A DNA stretch of 64,000 nt from Corynebacterium sp. KPL1814 (lineage in GTDB: Bacteria; Actinomycetota; Actinomycetes; Mycobacteriales; Mycobacteriaceae), in assembly GCF_000478175.1 (NCBI RefSeq), contig NZ_KI515775.1, forward strand, positions 179,674 through 243,673. The letters run 5' to 3'. The translations under genes were made by a program, and so were the position numbers. The notes below the pieces were generated by a model. The model did no database searches. It saw only the letters and a list, made by a program, of their open reading frames with translations, and was not told the DNA's origin. Shown piece after piece: positions 18,013 to 27,638 of this stretch (positions within the stretch are counted from its first letter, which is position 1; each line of letters opens with the position of its first letter).

Positions 18013-19374
18013 TTAAGCCTTGACGCTTACTTCCTCGTCGGAGTCTTCCTCCATGATGTGCTTAACGCCGTTTTCGGCTTCATCCCACACCTCTTGGTTT
18101 TGGATGCCTGCGCGCTTGGCGACGACCGTCGCGCACAATGCCTGACCCGTGACGTTCAGTGCCGTACGGCCCATGTCAATGATGGGCTCAACGGCCAGCA
18201 GCAAACCAACGCCAGCCAACGGCAGTCCCAGCGTGGACAGGGTCAGCGTGAGCATAACCGTCGCGCCAGTGGTACCCGCGGTAGCCGCGGAACCAATAAC
18301 GGAGACGAAGATGATGAGTAGGTACTGCGTGAAGTCCAGGTCTACGCCGTAGAATTGCGCGACGAAGATCGCAGCAACAGCGGGGTAGACGGAGGCGCAG
18401 CCATCCATCTTCGTGGTAGCGCCGAGTGGCACTGCAAAGGACGCGTACTCGGTGGGAACGCCCAAGGCGCGTTCGCTAAAGCGTTGCGTTGCGGGCATAA
18501 CACCCATGGAAGAACGGGTGACAAAGCCCAAGGAGGTTACAGGCCAGATGCGCTTGTAGAAGCCCTTGACCGGAATATTGTTGAACTTCAGCACTGCAGG
18601 GTAGACCACGGCGAAGACGATGGCTAGACCCACATACATTGCCAAGACGAACTTGCCCAGCGAGCCAAGTGCGTCCCAACCGTAGGTAGCAACGGCCTTA
18701 CCGATAAGCGCTGCGGTACCAATCGGTGCCAGGCGGATAATCCACCACAGGACTTTCTGGATGACCTTGAGGAAGGACTCCGTAAAGTGCAAGAACGGAT
18801 CGGCTGCCTTACCGGTCTGTACGGCGGCAATACCAATGGCCAAGGAAATAACCAGCAGCTGAAGCGCACCGAAATTGAGGGTAACTTCGCCATCGCTAGC
18901 AGAGGCCGTAAGTCCAATGAAGTTTTGAGGGAGCAGCTGCTCGAAGAAGGCAGTCCACGAACCGACGCTCGATGGATCCTCCGCGGTGGATGCATCGACG
19001 CTCGCGCCAGCACCGGGCTTCATGACCAATGCCACGACGATGCCCACGATGACGGAGAAGAACGCTGTAATGGCGAACCACATCAACGTAGAAACGGCCA
19101 AGGATGCGGCATTGGCAACCTTGCGCAGGTTAGCCACAGAGGTGACCACCGCGGCGAAGATGAGCGGCGGAACCATGACCTTCAATAGCTGGACATAGGC
19201 GCCACCGACACCGCTGAGCAGGCTGGTCAGCCACCCTGGATTATCAGGATCGGTATCCATGCCAGATGCGATCAGTCCCAGGATAAGGCCGATGATAAGG
19301 CCCGCAATGACTTGCGCGCCAAACCCCGTTGCCCAGCTAGGAAGTTTGGAGCGAGAGGAAACTTTTTGTGTCAT
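18013..19374 (-). CDS. Dicarboxylate/amino acid:cation symporter (SDF/DAACS family)
   Basis: 453 residues with the eight-helix, two-hairpin glutamate transporter-like fold. Markers are GGAYVQLLKVMVPPLIFAAV near the N-terminus, the serine-rich hairpin region TRSSMGVMPAT, and the TM7 signature PLGATTKMDGCA, followed by the second hairpin GTTGATVML and the TM8 motif EPIIDMGRTALNV. It takes up acidic amino acids, dicarboxylates or cystine with Na+ or H+. Substrate is not decided by sequence alone. The C-terminus is acidic. A ribosome-binding site AAAGGACG precedes ATG 19374. Confidence 0.9.
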   Translation of the reverse strand: MTQKVSSRSKLPSWATGFGAQVIAGLIIGLILGLIASGMDTDPDNPGWLTSLLSGVGGAYVQLLKVMVPPLIFAAVVTSVANLRKVANAASLAVSTLMWFAITAFFSVIVGIVVALVMKPGAGASVDASTAEDPSSVGSWTAFFEQLLPQNFIGLTASASDGEVTLNFGALQLLVISLAIGIAAVQTGKAADPFLHFTESFLKVIQKVLWWIIRLAPIGTAALIGKAVATYGWDALGSLGKFVLAMYVGLAIVFAVVYPAVLKFNNIPVKGFYKRIWPVTSLGFVTRSSMGVMPATQRFSERALGVPTEYASFAVPLGATTKMDGCASVYPAVAAIFVAQFYGVDLDFTQYLLIIFVSVIGSAATAGTTGATVMLTLTLSTLGLPLAGVGLLLAVEPIIDMGRTALNVTGQALCATVVAKRAGIQNQEVWDEAENGVKHIMEEDSDEEVSVKA

Positions 19375-19607
19375 AGAACGTCCTTTAGAAATAAAATGAA
19401 CAGGTCTGACTATTTGTTGAGTACGGTGCTGTTCAACTTTGACCAGTCTTACTTTATTCCACGCGTCAAACCATGAAGAAAAAGGGACCCGTTTGCAGCA
19501 GGAGATTTGTTATGACCGCTTTGTAGACAAAGCAGTTCAGTATCTACTCATGCTTTCGCTCACACCGCGCTCTATAACCCGCGCGCTTCAATCCTCATCC
19601 TGCAACC

Positions 19608-19811
19608 CCGCCCTTCGCGCTCACCGCGAGAATCATCTCGGTTGGCTCGCCTATCTCCCGTGAGCGCGAAGGGGAAGGGTATGGGGAAATGCATCTTAAC
19701 TTTCGATTTAGTGTGCTGCTCGTCCGCTCGAATTCGTCCTCTTTACCTTCGCGCTCACCGCGAGCCCAGGGCCCTGGTAAAAAGCCGCCTCCGGTGAGCG
19801 GCAAGGGCGGG
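19608..19811. repeat. Palindromic repeat cluster A (two elements)
   Basis: The 505-base gap between the divergent SDF symporter and pcp holds two inverted-pair elements, 19608-19674 and 19745-19811, both 67 bp. Each starts with a CCTTCGCGCTCACCG arm and ends with its complement, (C)GGTGAGCGCGAAGG or the variant GGTGAGCGGCAAGG, with about 30 unrelated bases between the arms. Nothing else recognisable lies in the gap apart from the pcp promoter; small ORFs here only run through the repeats. Confidence 0.85.
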
Positions 19812-19870
19812 TACTATGCGCAAACTAAAAGGACAGCTCTGAATCGAAGCAGCGGAGCACCGTCATCTGC

Positions 19871-19876
19871 CATACT
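19871..19876 (+). promoter_or_regulatory. -10 box (CATACT) of leaderless pcp
   Basis: CATACT ends six bases before ATG 19883. The ATG at 19880 would be too close to serve as the transcript start. Confidence 0.5.
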
Positions 19877-19882
19877 GAAATG

Positions 19883-20479
19883 ATGAAGATTCTGGTAACT
19901 GCATTTGATGCCTTTGGTGGCGAAGAAATTAACCCTACGGAACGCGCGCTCGATAAGCTGCCGGATGAAATCGGCGGCGCGCAGATTATCAAGCACCCTG
20001 TGCCCACGGTGTTCGGTGAAGCACTGAAGCAGGCAATTGCTGTGGCCGAGAAAGAAGGGGTAGACGCGGTGGTCTGCCTGGGGCAAGCCGCCGGGCGCAG
20101 CCATATCACTCCGGAGCGAGTAGGCATCAACTTAGCGGATGCTTCCATACCGGATAATGCGGGCAACCAGCCAATCGATGAACCAGTGGTTGAAGGCGGC
20201 CCGGCCGCATACTTTTCCACCCTGCCGGTTAAGGCAATGGTCGCAGCGATTCAGGAGGCTGAGATTCCGGCACGGGTCTCGACCACCGCGGGAACGTTTG
20301 TGTGCAACCACCTGCTCTATGGCCTGTTGCACCATTTGAAAGATACGCAGGTAAAAGCAGGCTTTATCCACGTACCGTTTATTAAGGAGCAGAATAAAGA
20401 AAACAGCCCGATGCTGGAGCTTACGGACGTCGTACAGGGTGTGGAATGCGCGATCAGCGCAGTTGCGAAAAACGCTTAG
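19883..20479 (+). CDS. pcp: Pyroglutamyl-peptidase I
   Basis: 198 residues. It removes N-terminal pyroglutamate from peptides (peptidase family C15). Sequence markers are the N-terminal KILVTAFDAFGG, the Glu-containing active-site stretch around GRSHITPERV, the nucleophile cysteine in TAGTFVCNHLLYG and the catalytic histidine in GFIHVPF, so the Glu-Cys-His set is complete. It is cytoplasmic and runs as a single gene ahead of the formate dehydrogenase operon. The second of two adjacent ATG codons is preferred from promoter spacing. Confidence 0.93.
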   Translation: MKILVTAFDAFGGEEINPTERALDKLPDEIGGAQIIKHPVPTVFGEALKQAIAVAEKEGVDAVVCLGQAAGRSHITPERVGINLADASIPDNAGNQPIDEPVVEGGPAAYFSTLPVKAMVAAIQEAEIPARVSTTAGTFVCNHLLYGLLHHLKDTQVKAGFIHVPFIKEQNKENSPMLELTDVVQGVECAISAVAKNA

Positions 20480-20513
20480 GGTCACCTTGCTAGAGAATTT
20501 TTCCGCCCAAATA

Positions 20514-20519
20514 TAGATT
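20514..20519 (+). promoter_or_regulatory. -10 box (TAGATT) before fdhA
   Basis: TAGATT ends seven bases before ATG 20527. TTGCTA at 20487-20492 could be a weak -35. The fdhA mRNA is probably leaderless. Confidence 0.45.
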
Positions 20520-20526
20520 TAAAGAC

Positions 20527-23500
20527 ATGTCTCGCTTAAGTCCTCTCAACTGGCCGGTGGTGCGCCAGCTGCGTAGCGGCGATCCCTTTGGCCGGGATAT
20601 CAATACGCAATCAACCAAGAGCAAGGAAAAGCACGGGCGCACGGTCGAAGCTGACCGCGTGGTGCAATCCGTGTGCCCATATTGCGCGGTTGGTTGCGCC
20701 CAGCGCGTGTACGTCAAAGATGACCGGGTCATCCAGATTGAGGGCGATCCGGATTCACCGATTTCGCGCGGGCGTTTGTGCCCGAAGGGCTCAGCGTCGG
20801 AGCAGTTGGTCAACTCCGCAACGCGATTGACCAAGATTAAGTACCGCGCACCGCACTCCACCGAGTGGCAGGAGCTGGATGAAGACACCGCGATGGACAT
20901 GATCGCGGATCGTTTCTTGGAAGCGCGCCGGAAGGGCTGGCAAGACACCGATGATTCGGGGCGGACGCTCAACCGCACGATGGGTATCGCCGGCCTTGGT
21001 GGCGCGACCTTGGATAACGAGGAAAACTACCTCATCAAGAAGCTTTTTACCGCTGCCGGTGCGGTGCAGCTCGAAAACCAGGCGCGCATATGACACTCCG
21101 CCACAGTTCCTAGTTTAGGAACTTCGTTTGGCCGCGGCGGCGCAACCCAACCGCTGCAGGATATGGCGAATGCTGATTGCATCGTCATCGAGGGTTCGAA
21201 TATGGCCGAGTGTCACCCGGTGGGATTCCAGTGGGTCGTAGAAGCCAAAAAGCGTGGCGCCCGGATTATTCACGTGGATCCGCGGTATACGCGTACCTCT
21301 GCGTTCTCCAATCGCCACATTGGCATTCGCGGCGGTACCGACGTGGTGCTGCTGGGCGCGGTCATTAACTACATGCTCCAGAATGAGCTGTACTTCCGCG
21401 ATTATGTCGTCGCATATACCAATGCGCCGATGATCATCTCGGAGGATTACCAGGACACCGAGGAACTGGACGGACTGTTTTCTGGCTATGACCCAGAAAC
21501 CGGCACGTACGTGACCGATTCGTGGCAGTACGTGCAAAAGCCGGAAGGTTCTTCCTGGAATGTGGAGCGCGATGACACTCTGGAGCACCCGAATTCGGTC
21601 TTCCAGATTCTCAAGCGCCACTATGCGCGCTATACCCCTGAGCTGGTAGAAGAAACCTGCGGCATCGCGCAGGAAGACTTCTACTACCTGGCGGATTCCA
21701 TTGCGCAGAATTCCGATCCGGAACACACCACGTGTTTCGCTTATGCCTTGGGCTTTACCCAGCACACCTTGGGCGCTCAGTTCATCCGTACCGCTGCCAT
21801 TTTGCAGCTCTTGATGGGCAATGTGGGCCGCCCAGGCTCGGGAATCATGGCCTTGCGCGGGCACGCCTCCATTCAGGGATCCACGGATATTCCGACGCTC
21901 TTCCACTCCCTGCCCGGCTACCTGCCCATGCCGAGCGTGGAAAAGCAGACGTGGCCGGAATTTGTGGATGAGATCCGGGATGAGTCCCAAAAGGGCTTCT
22001 GGCAGATCGGCGAAAATTACGCCGTGTCCTTGATGAAGTCTTATTGGGGAGACGCGGCGACCAAGGAAAATAACTGGGGCTATGACCTCATGCCGCGCAT
22101 TTCCGGCGCGCATTCTACTTACGAAACCCTGCAGGCCATGCTTAATGGTCAGGTGGAAGGCTATTTCGTCTTTGGTCAGAACCCGGCGGTGGCGCAGTCC
22201 AATGGTGGCATGCAGCGCCGCGGTCTGGCATCGCTGAAGTGGCTAGTGGTGCGCGATTTCCAAGAAATCGAAACCGCATCGTTTTGGAAGGATGCGCCGG
22301 AGATTAAAAACGGCGAGCTGAAGACCGAAGACATCGAAACCGAGGTCTTCCTAATGCCCGCGGCCACCCACGTGGAAAAGGCCGGTACCTTTACCCAGAC
22401 CCAACGCATGCTGCAGTGGCGCTTCCAAGCGGCGCCGCCGCCAGGCGATGCCAAGAGCGAGCTGTGGTTCTTCTACCAGCTGGGCAAGAAGCTGAAGGAA
22501 CGCCTGCGCGATTCCACTGATCCGCGCGATCTCCCGCTTCAGAAGGTGACGTGGGATTACGTGGAAAATGAGGAAGGCGAGCCGAACTCGGAGGACGTCC
22601 TCAAAGAGATCAACGGCTACTACCTGGATGGTCCCAAGAAGGGCGAGCTTTTGCCCACCTTCGTGGAGATGAAGAATGACGGCACGACCTCCGGCGGCTG
22701 CTGGATCTACACCGGCGTGTACAAGGACGGCGTTAACCAGTCCGCGCGCAAGGTCCCGGGTTCGGAGCAGAACGAGGTCGCGCCCGAGTGGGGCTGGGTA
22801 TGGCCTGCTAACCGCCGCATTTTGTACAACCGTGCATCGGCCAAGCCGGATGGCACCCCGTGGTCCGAGCGCAAGAAGTACGTGTGGTGGGACGAGGCCC
22901 AGGGCAAGTGGGTAGGCGATGACGTCCCTGACTTCCCGGTGACGAAGTCGCCCGAGTACAAGGCTCCCGCCGATGCCGTCGGTCCGGACGCCCTTGATGG
23001 CACGGACGCCTTCATCATGCAGGCGGACGGTCGCGGGTGGCTCTTTGCGCCTTCCGGGCTTTCCGATGGCCCTTTGCCCACCCACTACGAGCCGCAGGAG
23101 TCTCCGGTGACCAACGTGCTGTATAAGCAGCAGCAATCACCGACGCGCTTGACCATTAAGCGCCCGGATAACCTGCAGCGTCCAGAACCGGGCATGCCTG
23201 GCGCAGAGGTTTTCCCGTTCGTATTTTCTACCTATCGCCTCACGGAGATGTACACCTCGGGTGCGATGTCGCGCCGCCTGCCTTATTTGGCGGAGCTGCA
23301 GCCGGGCCTATTCTGCGAGGTGGATAAGGACTTGGCCGCAAAGCGCGGCTTGGAAAATGGCGAGTGGGCGACGATTATCTCGCCGCGCGGTGTGATTGAG
23401 GCGCAGGTCTTGGTCACCGATCGCATGCAGATGCTGAAGATTAATGGGGAAGAATTCCACCAGATTGGCCTGCCCTTCCACTACGGCGAGTCCGAGACCA

Positions 23501-23802
23501 CCGCTGTGGCCGGTGACGGTGCCAACGATCTCTTGGGTCTTACGCTCGAGCCGAATGTGTTCATTCAGAACTCAAAGATCGGCGCCTGCGATATCCAGCC
23601 GGGCCGCCGTCCGAGGGGAGAAGGCCGCTTGAAGCTGCTCAAGCAATACCAGGAGCGGGCGCAGTTGAGCGTTGATTCCGGCAATGATTTGTTGTCGGTT
23701 CCTGACTCGTTTACCTATAATCCCGAGCCCGAAAAGCGTGGTCAGTCTGGGGCAGATAGTAGTGATGATGAGACGGCAAGCGAAGGCGAAGAAGGTAAGT
23801 AA
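20527..23802 (+). CDS. fdhA: Selenocysteine-containing formate dehydrogenase, catalytic subunit
   Basis: One gene of 1091 residues read through TGA 21091-21093 as selenocysteine (residue 189). The frame continues without a break: LENQARI - Sec - HSATVPSLGTSFGRGG, matching the NQAR-Sec-H context of FdnG/FdoG. An N-terminal [4Fe-4S] site (CPYCAVGC) and molybdopterin domains follow (CPKGSAS, SNMAECHPVG). It oxidises formate to CO2 at a Mo/W-bis-MGD centre. No Tat signal is visible, unlike E. coli FdnG, so the enzyme probably faces the cytoplasm. fdhB and fdhC follow. No sulfurtransferase gene fdhD is in the window. Confidence 0.95.
21091..21123 (+). promoter_or_regulatory. Sec UGA codon and SECIS hairpin
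   Basis: UGA at 21091-21093 is followed, eleven bases later, by a perfect 8-bp stem AGTTCCTA / TAGGAACT (21105-21112 / 21116-21123) with the small loop GTT. A short hairpin just 3' of the codon with GU in the apical loop is the layout SelB recognises in bacterial selenoprotein mRNAs. Confidence 0.85.
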
Positions 23803-24861
23803 ATGACTAATCTACTGACCGAGGACGTGGGCCGGCACGGCTATGATTCCTACCGCCGCATGGCCTTTTTCACCGATACGTCCGTGTGCATCGGCTGCAA
23901 GGCCTGCGAGGTGGCGTGTAAGGAATGGAACCGCAACCCGGTAGAGGGATATGACGTCACCGGTAATTCCTATGACAATACCGGCGCCCTGGGCGCCAAT
24001 ACGTGGCGGCACGTAGCCTTTGTGGAACAAAACAATGACCGTATCGAAAAGGCTCGTGAAGAGGGAAAACAGCTTATTTCCCTAGGCATGCCCACCATCG
24101 GTGGAAAGCCTGACGAGGTCGATACCACGCCGCCGGATACGGATACGTTCCGGTGGTTGATGTCCTCGGACGTCTGCAAGCATTGCACGCATGCGGGATG
24201 TTTGGATGTGTGCCCAACGGGTGCGCTCTTTCGCACCGAGTTTGGCACCGTGATGGTCCAAGATGATGTGTGCAATGGCTGCGGAACCTGCGTGGCGGGG
24301 TGCCCCTTCGGCGTCATCGAACGCCGCGATGACGGCGGGGTGTCGTTGAAATATGATAAGACCGCCACGGTGGATTATCAGGATAATTCGCACGCCGGCA
24401 TCAACGTGCTCAAAAAGCTCAAGCAGCGCAAGCCCCAAGGCACGGATCACACGCCGGGCGAGGCAATGCCGATTAAGAATGTGGGCGTCGCCCAAAAGTG
24501 CACTATGTGCTATGACCGCCTGAAACAGGGTGAGCAGCCGGCGTGTTCCAAGACGTGTCCGACTGATTCCATCCAGTTCGGTACCTATGAGGACATGCTG
24601 GCCGCGGCGAAGGATCGCGTGCGCGTCCTGCACGAACAGGGCATAACGGAGGCGCGGCTCTATGGCGCCAATGATAACGATGGCGTGGGCGGAACCGGCT
24701 CTATCTTCTTATTGCTAGATTCGCCAGAGGTCTATGGCCTGCCGCCGGATCCGCGCGTGCCCACTGCGGATTTGCCGAGCATGTATAAGACCGCGGCCAA
24801 GGCCATCGGTGGGATGGCACTCGCCGTGGCGGGTTCCTTTTTGATTGGAGGGCGCAAATGA
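23803..24861 (+). CDS. fdhB: Formate dehydrogenase iron-sulfur (beta) subunit
   Basis: 352 residues with four ferredoxin-type cysteine clusters: CIGCKACEVACKEW near residue 26, CKHCTHAGCLDVCP and CNGCGTCVAGCPFG in the middle, and CTMCYDRLKQGEQPACSKTC near 225. This is the FdnH/HybA electron-transfer subunit carrying four [4Fe-4S] centres between the formate site and the membrane subunit. A short hydrophobic segment at the C-terminus (IGGMALAVAGSFLIGG) may anchor it. It starts immediately after fdhA's stop and overlaps fdhC by ATGA, so it is translationally coupled. Confidence 0.93.
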   Translation: MTNLLTEDVGRHGYDSYRRMAFFTDTSVCIGCKACEVACKEWNRNPVEGYDVTGNSYDNTGALGANTWRHVAFVEQNNDRIEKAREEGKQLISLGMPTIGGKPDEVDTTPPDTDTFRWLMSSDVCKHCTHAGCLDVCPTGALFRTEFGTVMVQDDVCNGCGTCVAGCPFGVIERRDDGGVSLKYDKTATVDYQDNSHAGINVLKKLKQRKPQGTDHTPGEAMPIKNVGVAQKCTMCYDRLKQGEQPACSKTCPTDSIQFGTYEDMLAAAKDRVRVLHEQGITEARLYGANDNDGVGGTGSIFLLLDSPEVYGLPPDPRVPTADLPSMYKTAAKAIGGMALAVAGSFLIGGRK

Positions 24862-25973
24862 GCGGTTTTGATGAGTACCGGCCACCGCAGCCGGAGCGGC
24901 CGAATCGCTACCGCAATTTCGATGGGCCGAAGCGCAAGAAGAAGCGCAAGCGCCCGGGCGCGGGTGCGCAGGATGGCTCCAAAGAGGAGCGGATGGCAGA
25001 AGACTTTGAGTTTTCTTCCTACTACGGCAGGCCCGTGGTTAAGGCCCCACCGTGGGAGTGGCCCATCGGTGGGTATTTCTTCTTGGGCGGCATTGCCGGC
25101 GGATCGGGGCTTTTGGCCACCGGTGCACAGGCCGCAGGCAATGCGCCATTGCGCCGGACCACGCGGGTAGCGGCCTTTGGCGCGGCGGCCGCAGGATCGG
25201 TCTTTTTGATTTTGGACCTGGGCCGGCCGGAGCGCGCATTGAATATGTTCCGCGTCTTCAAGGTGACCTCGCCGATGTCGCTCGGATCGTGGCTGCTTGC
25301 GGGCTTTTCCACAGCGGCAGCCATTCCGGCCGCGGTAGAGGTGGATAATGCGACCAAGCGGAAGCTGCCGCTGCCGAAGTGGTTGCGCGCGAGCCTGGGC
25401 AAGGCTGCGACTCCGGCCGGGGCGGTCACTGGTGTGCTCGGTGGCCCGTTGGCCGGATATACGGCGGTATTGCTGTCTAATACGTCCAACCCGGTATGGA
25501 ATGACATGAAGCGGCACCTGCCCTATGTCTTTGTGTCCTCGGCTTCGGCAGCAGCCTCTGGCCTGGCCATGGTGACAACCCCGGTAAAGCACGCCGGTCC
25601 CGCCCGCGCCTTGGGCATGGCGGCTGCGGCCAGCGATATCGCGACGACGAAGGTATTAGAAAACAATATGGAGCCGGAGCCGCGGGAGGAATTGCACCAC
25701 GGAACGCCAGGTAAGCTTATGCGCGCCTCGGAATACCTGATAGCCGCTGGCGGCGTGGGCAGCGCGGTGGCGGCGGCAACGAAGTCCCGCGCCGTGTCTG
25801 TGGCTTCGGGCCTGGCCTTGCTTGCCGGTTCTGCGTGCACGCGCTTTGGCGTGCTCAACGCTGGCTTGGAGGCGGTCAAGAACCCGGCCACCACGATGGG
25901 GCCGCAAAAACGCCGCGCGGAGCGGCGCCGGCGCGAGCAGGGGCTTGCCACCGACGTGCTCAGCGCAGGTTAG
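24858..25973 (+). CDS. fdhC: NrfD/PsrC-type membrane subunit of formate dehydrogenase
   Basis: 371 residues. A charged, Lys/Arg-rich N-terminal tail of about 65 residues precedes roughly eight membrane segments starting at WEWPIGGYFFLGGIAGGSG. That opening and LDLGRPERALNMF are typical of the NrfD family, quinone-interacting membrane subunits that receive electrons from a four-cluster ferredoxin partner. Here it would pass electrons from formate to menaquinone. It replaces the cytochrome b subunit of E. coli Fdh-N. The assignment rests on family features and its place as third gene of the operon. Confidence 0.85.
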   Translation: MSGFDEYRPPQPERPNRYRNFDGPKRKKKRKRPGAGAQDGSKEERMAEDFEFSSYYGRPVVKAPPWEWPIGGYFFLGGIAGGSGLLATGAQAAGNAPLRRTTRVAAFGAAAAGSVFLILDLGRPERALNMFRVFKVTSPMSLGSWLLAGFSTAAAIPAAVEVDNATKRKLPLPKWLRASLGKAATPAGAVTGVLGGPLAGYTAVLLSNTSNPVWNDMKRHLPYVFVSSASAAASGLAMVTTPVKHAGPARALGMAAAASDIATTKVLENNMEPEPREELHHGTPGKLMRASEYLIAAGGVGSAVAAATKSRAVSVASGLALLAGSACTRFGVLNAGLEAVKNPATTMGPQKRRAERRRREQGLATDVLSAG

Positions 25974-25989
25974 TGCTGGGCAGTCAGGT

Positions 25990-26571
25990 TTAGTCGAGGT
26001 TGGCGAAGGAATCGGCAAGCTCTTCGCCGATCTCCTGCATGCGCGATTGCTCCGCCTCTAAGGACTCGGAATCGCGGTGGAGATAATAGTTCACCGCCGC
26101 GTCATGGACCGTGGTCACGCAGGTGGTCGAAATGGCATCCTCGACCTCCCAGGCGGAGCAATAGAAATGCCGGTCCGCTGCGGTGAAATCGAACGGCTTG
26201 TACTCATTTCCCGCGCGGCCTTGGGCAGCATTTTGCTTATCGATGTCCTCATTGACCAGCTCCAAGTAGCGCTCTGCCGCCGCATCTGGGTCATCGGGGC
26301 ACACGGCCTCATTATCGGACTCGTATTTCGTGCCCAGTACGCTGACCTTCTCCGGCGAATCGCCGCCATAGAGCACGGAGAAGGAGTCATCCTCATCGCT
26401 GGTGGAATCGGGATCCTGGTTAGCGCCGATGAGGGTGTCTGGCAGGGACGTGCGCAGTTCCGATAATTCGATGGGCGAGCAGCTGCGGTTGGTGCTCCCG
26501 TCAGCGCAGGCGACAAGGCCCGCGCCGAGGGCGAGGGTGGCAAGGGGCAGGCTAAAAATGCGGTGGTTCAT
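25990..26571 (-). CDS. Putative lipoprotein co-translated with selD
   Basis: 193 residues from ATG 26571. The signal peptide ends in a lipobox, LVAC (Cys about 22), so it should be lipid-anchored outside the membrane. The mature part is acidic with several cysteines (SCSP, AVCPDD, FYCSAW, STTCVT) that could form disulfides. No known domain recognised. The ATG begins one base after the selD stop (TAA-A-ATG), so the two genes are very likely co-translated. The ORF also extends upstream inside selD, but that part has no signal sequence. A link to selenium metabolism is only contextual. Confidence 0.72.
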   Translation of the reverse strand: MNHRIFSLPLATLALGAGLVACADGSTNRSCSPIELSELRTSLPDTLIGANQDPDSTSDEDDSFSVLYGGDSPEKVSVLGTKYESDNEAVCPDDPDAAAERYLELVNEDIDKQNAAQGRAGNEYKPFDFTAADRHFYCSAWEVEDAISTTCVTTVHDAAVNYYLHRDSESLEAEQSRMQEIGEELADSFANLD

Positions 26572-26572
26572 T

Positions 26573-27562
26573 TTAGGAAATGGTGATGTAGGAATCGTTA
26601 GAAAGCGGTGTCGTGCGGCCAATAACGGGGTAGCCCGGGACCTCGCCGATGATGAGGAGGCCACCGGAGGTTTGGGCATCGGCAAGCAGCACTAGCTCTT
26701 CCTCCGTAAGGGAGGAGGGCTGCAGGTGTGGGCGCACCCAATCCAGGTTGCGGCGCGATCCGCCCGGAATGAAGCCCTCCGCGAGGGCGTCGGTGGCACC
26801 GTCCACGGTGGGGATCGCAGAAAAGTCCAGCTCAGCCGATACGCCAGAAGCGCGGCACATCTTGTACAGGTGTCCCAGCAGCCCGAACCCAGTGACATCG
26901 GTGGCCGCTCGCGCACCGGCGGCAACGGCGTCCTGGGCGGCCTGGCGGTTGAGCGCGGTCATGGAATGAATGGCGGCCTGGGATACCTCGCCGGTGGCCT
27001 TGTGCTTATTATTCAAAATGCCCACGCCGATGGGCTTGGTCAGCGTAATGGGCAGGCCGGCCTCGGCGGCATCGTTGCGCATGAGTTTTTCGGGATCGCC
27101 GATGCCCGTCGCCGCCATGCCGTACAACGGTTCCGGGGCGGTAATAGAGTGGCCGCCGGTAATGGAAATGCCCGCCTCGGTGGCCTTATCCATGCCGCCG
27201 CGCAGCACCTCGCGCAGGACGTCCAGGCCGAGCTTCTCATTGGGCCAGCCCACGAGGTTGATGGCGGTAATGGGGGTGCCACCCATGGCGTAGACATCAG
27301 AAAGCGCATTGGCGGCGGCAATCTGGCCCCAGGTATAGGGATCATTGACCATGGGGGTGAAAAAGTCCGCGGTGGAAATCACGGCGAGGCCGTTGTCGAT
27401 CTTGACCGCTGCGGCGTCATCGCCATCGTCGAGGCCGACCAAGACATTGGGATCGGCCTTGCCGATGAGCCCTTCTACCGCCGATTCCAATTCCCCGGCG
27501 GGAATCTTGCAGGCGCAGCCGCCACCGGCGGCGAAAGAGGTTAAGTTAATCTGCTCCGTCAT
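26573..27562 (-). CDS. selD: Selenide, water dikinase (selenophosphate synthase)
   Basis: 329 residues from ATG 27562. SelD makes selenophosphate, the selenium donor for Sec-tRNA, from selenide and ATP. The N-terminal active site GGGCACK contains the catalytic Cys (16) and Lys (19). This SelD uses cysteine, not selenocysteine. The ATP-binding aspartates in VGLDDGDDAAAV and the later ATDVTGFGLLGHL are intact. The upstream ORF extension runs antisense through tRNA-Sec and is not coding. A -10-like TAAAAT ends seven bases before the ATG, so the gene is probably leaderless. A lipoprotein gene follows. Confidence 0.95.
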   Translation of the reverse strand: MTEQINLTSFAAGGGCACKIPAGELESAVEGLIGKADPNVLVGLDDGDDAAAVKIDNGLAVISTADFFTPMVNDPYTWGQIAAANALSDVYAMGGTPITAINLVGWPNEKLGLDVLREVLRGGMDKATEAGISITGGHSITAPEPLYGMAATGIGDPEKLMRNDAAEAGLPITLTKPIGVGILNNKHKATGEVSQAAIHSMTALNRQAAQDAVAAGARAATDVTGFGLLGHLYKMCRASGVSAELDFSAIPTVDGATDALAEGFIPGGSRRNLDWVRPHLQPSSLTEEELVLLADAQTSGGLLIIGEVPGYPVIGRTTPLSNDSYITIS

Positions 27563-27569
27563 GCTGGTC

Positions 27570-27575
27570 ATTTTA
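27570..27575 (-). promoter_or_regulatory. -10 box (TAAAAT) of selD
   Basis: Read on the minus strand, TAAAAT ends seven bases before ATG 27562, suggesting a leaderless selD transcript running away from tRNA-Sec. Confidence 0.5.
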
Positions 27576-27638
27576 CCCGCCGGAAAGTGGTGGGGCGGGC
27601 GCGGTGGGGTGCGCGCGGGGTCTGTAAAGTAGCCAGGC

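Noticed and set aside
21091..21093. Frameshift or nonsense mutation splitting formate dehydrogenase into two pseudogenes
   Set aside because: The frame continues without a shift, the context matches the selenocysteine site of FdnG-type enzymes, a SECIS-like hairpin follows, and selA, selB, selD and tRNA-Sec are nearby.
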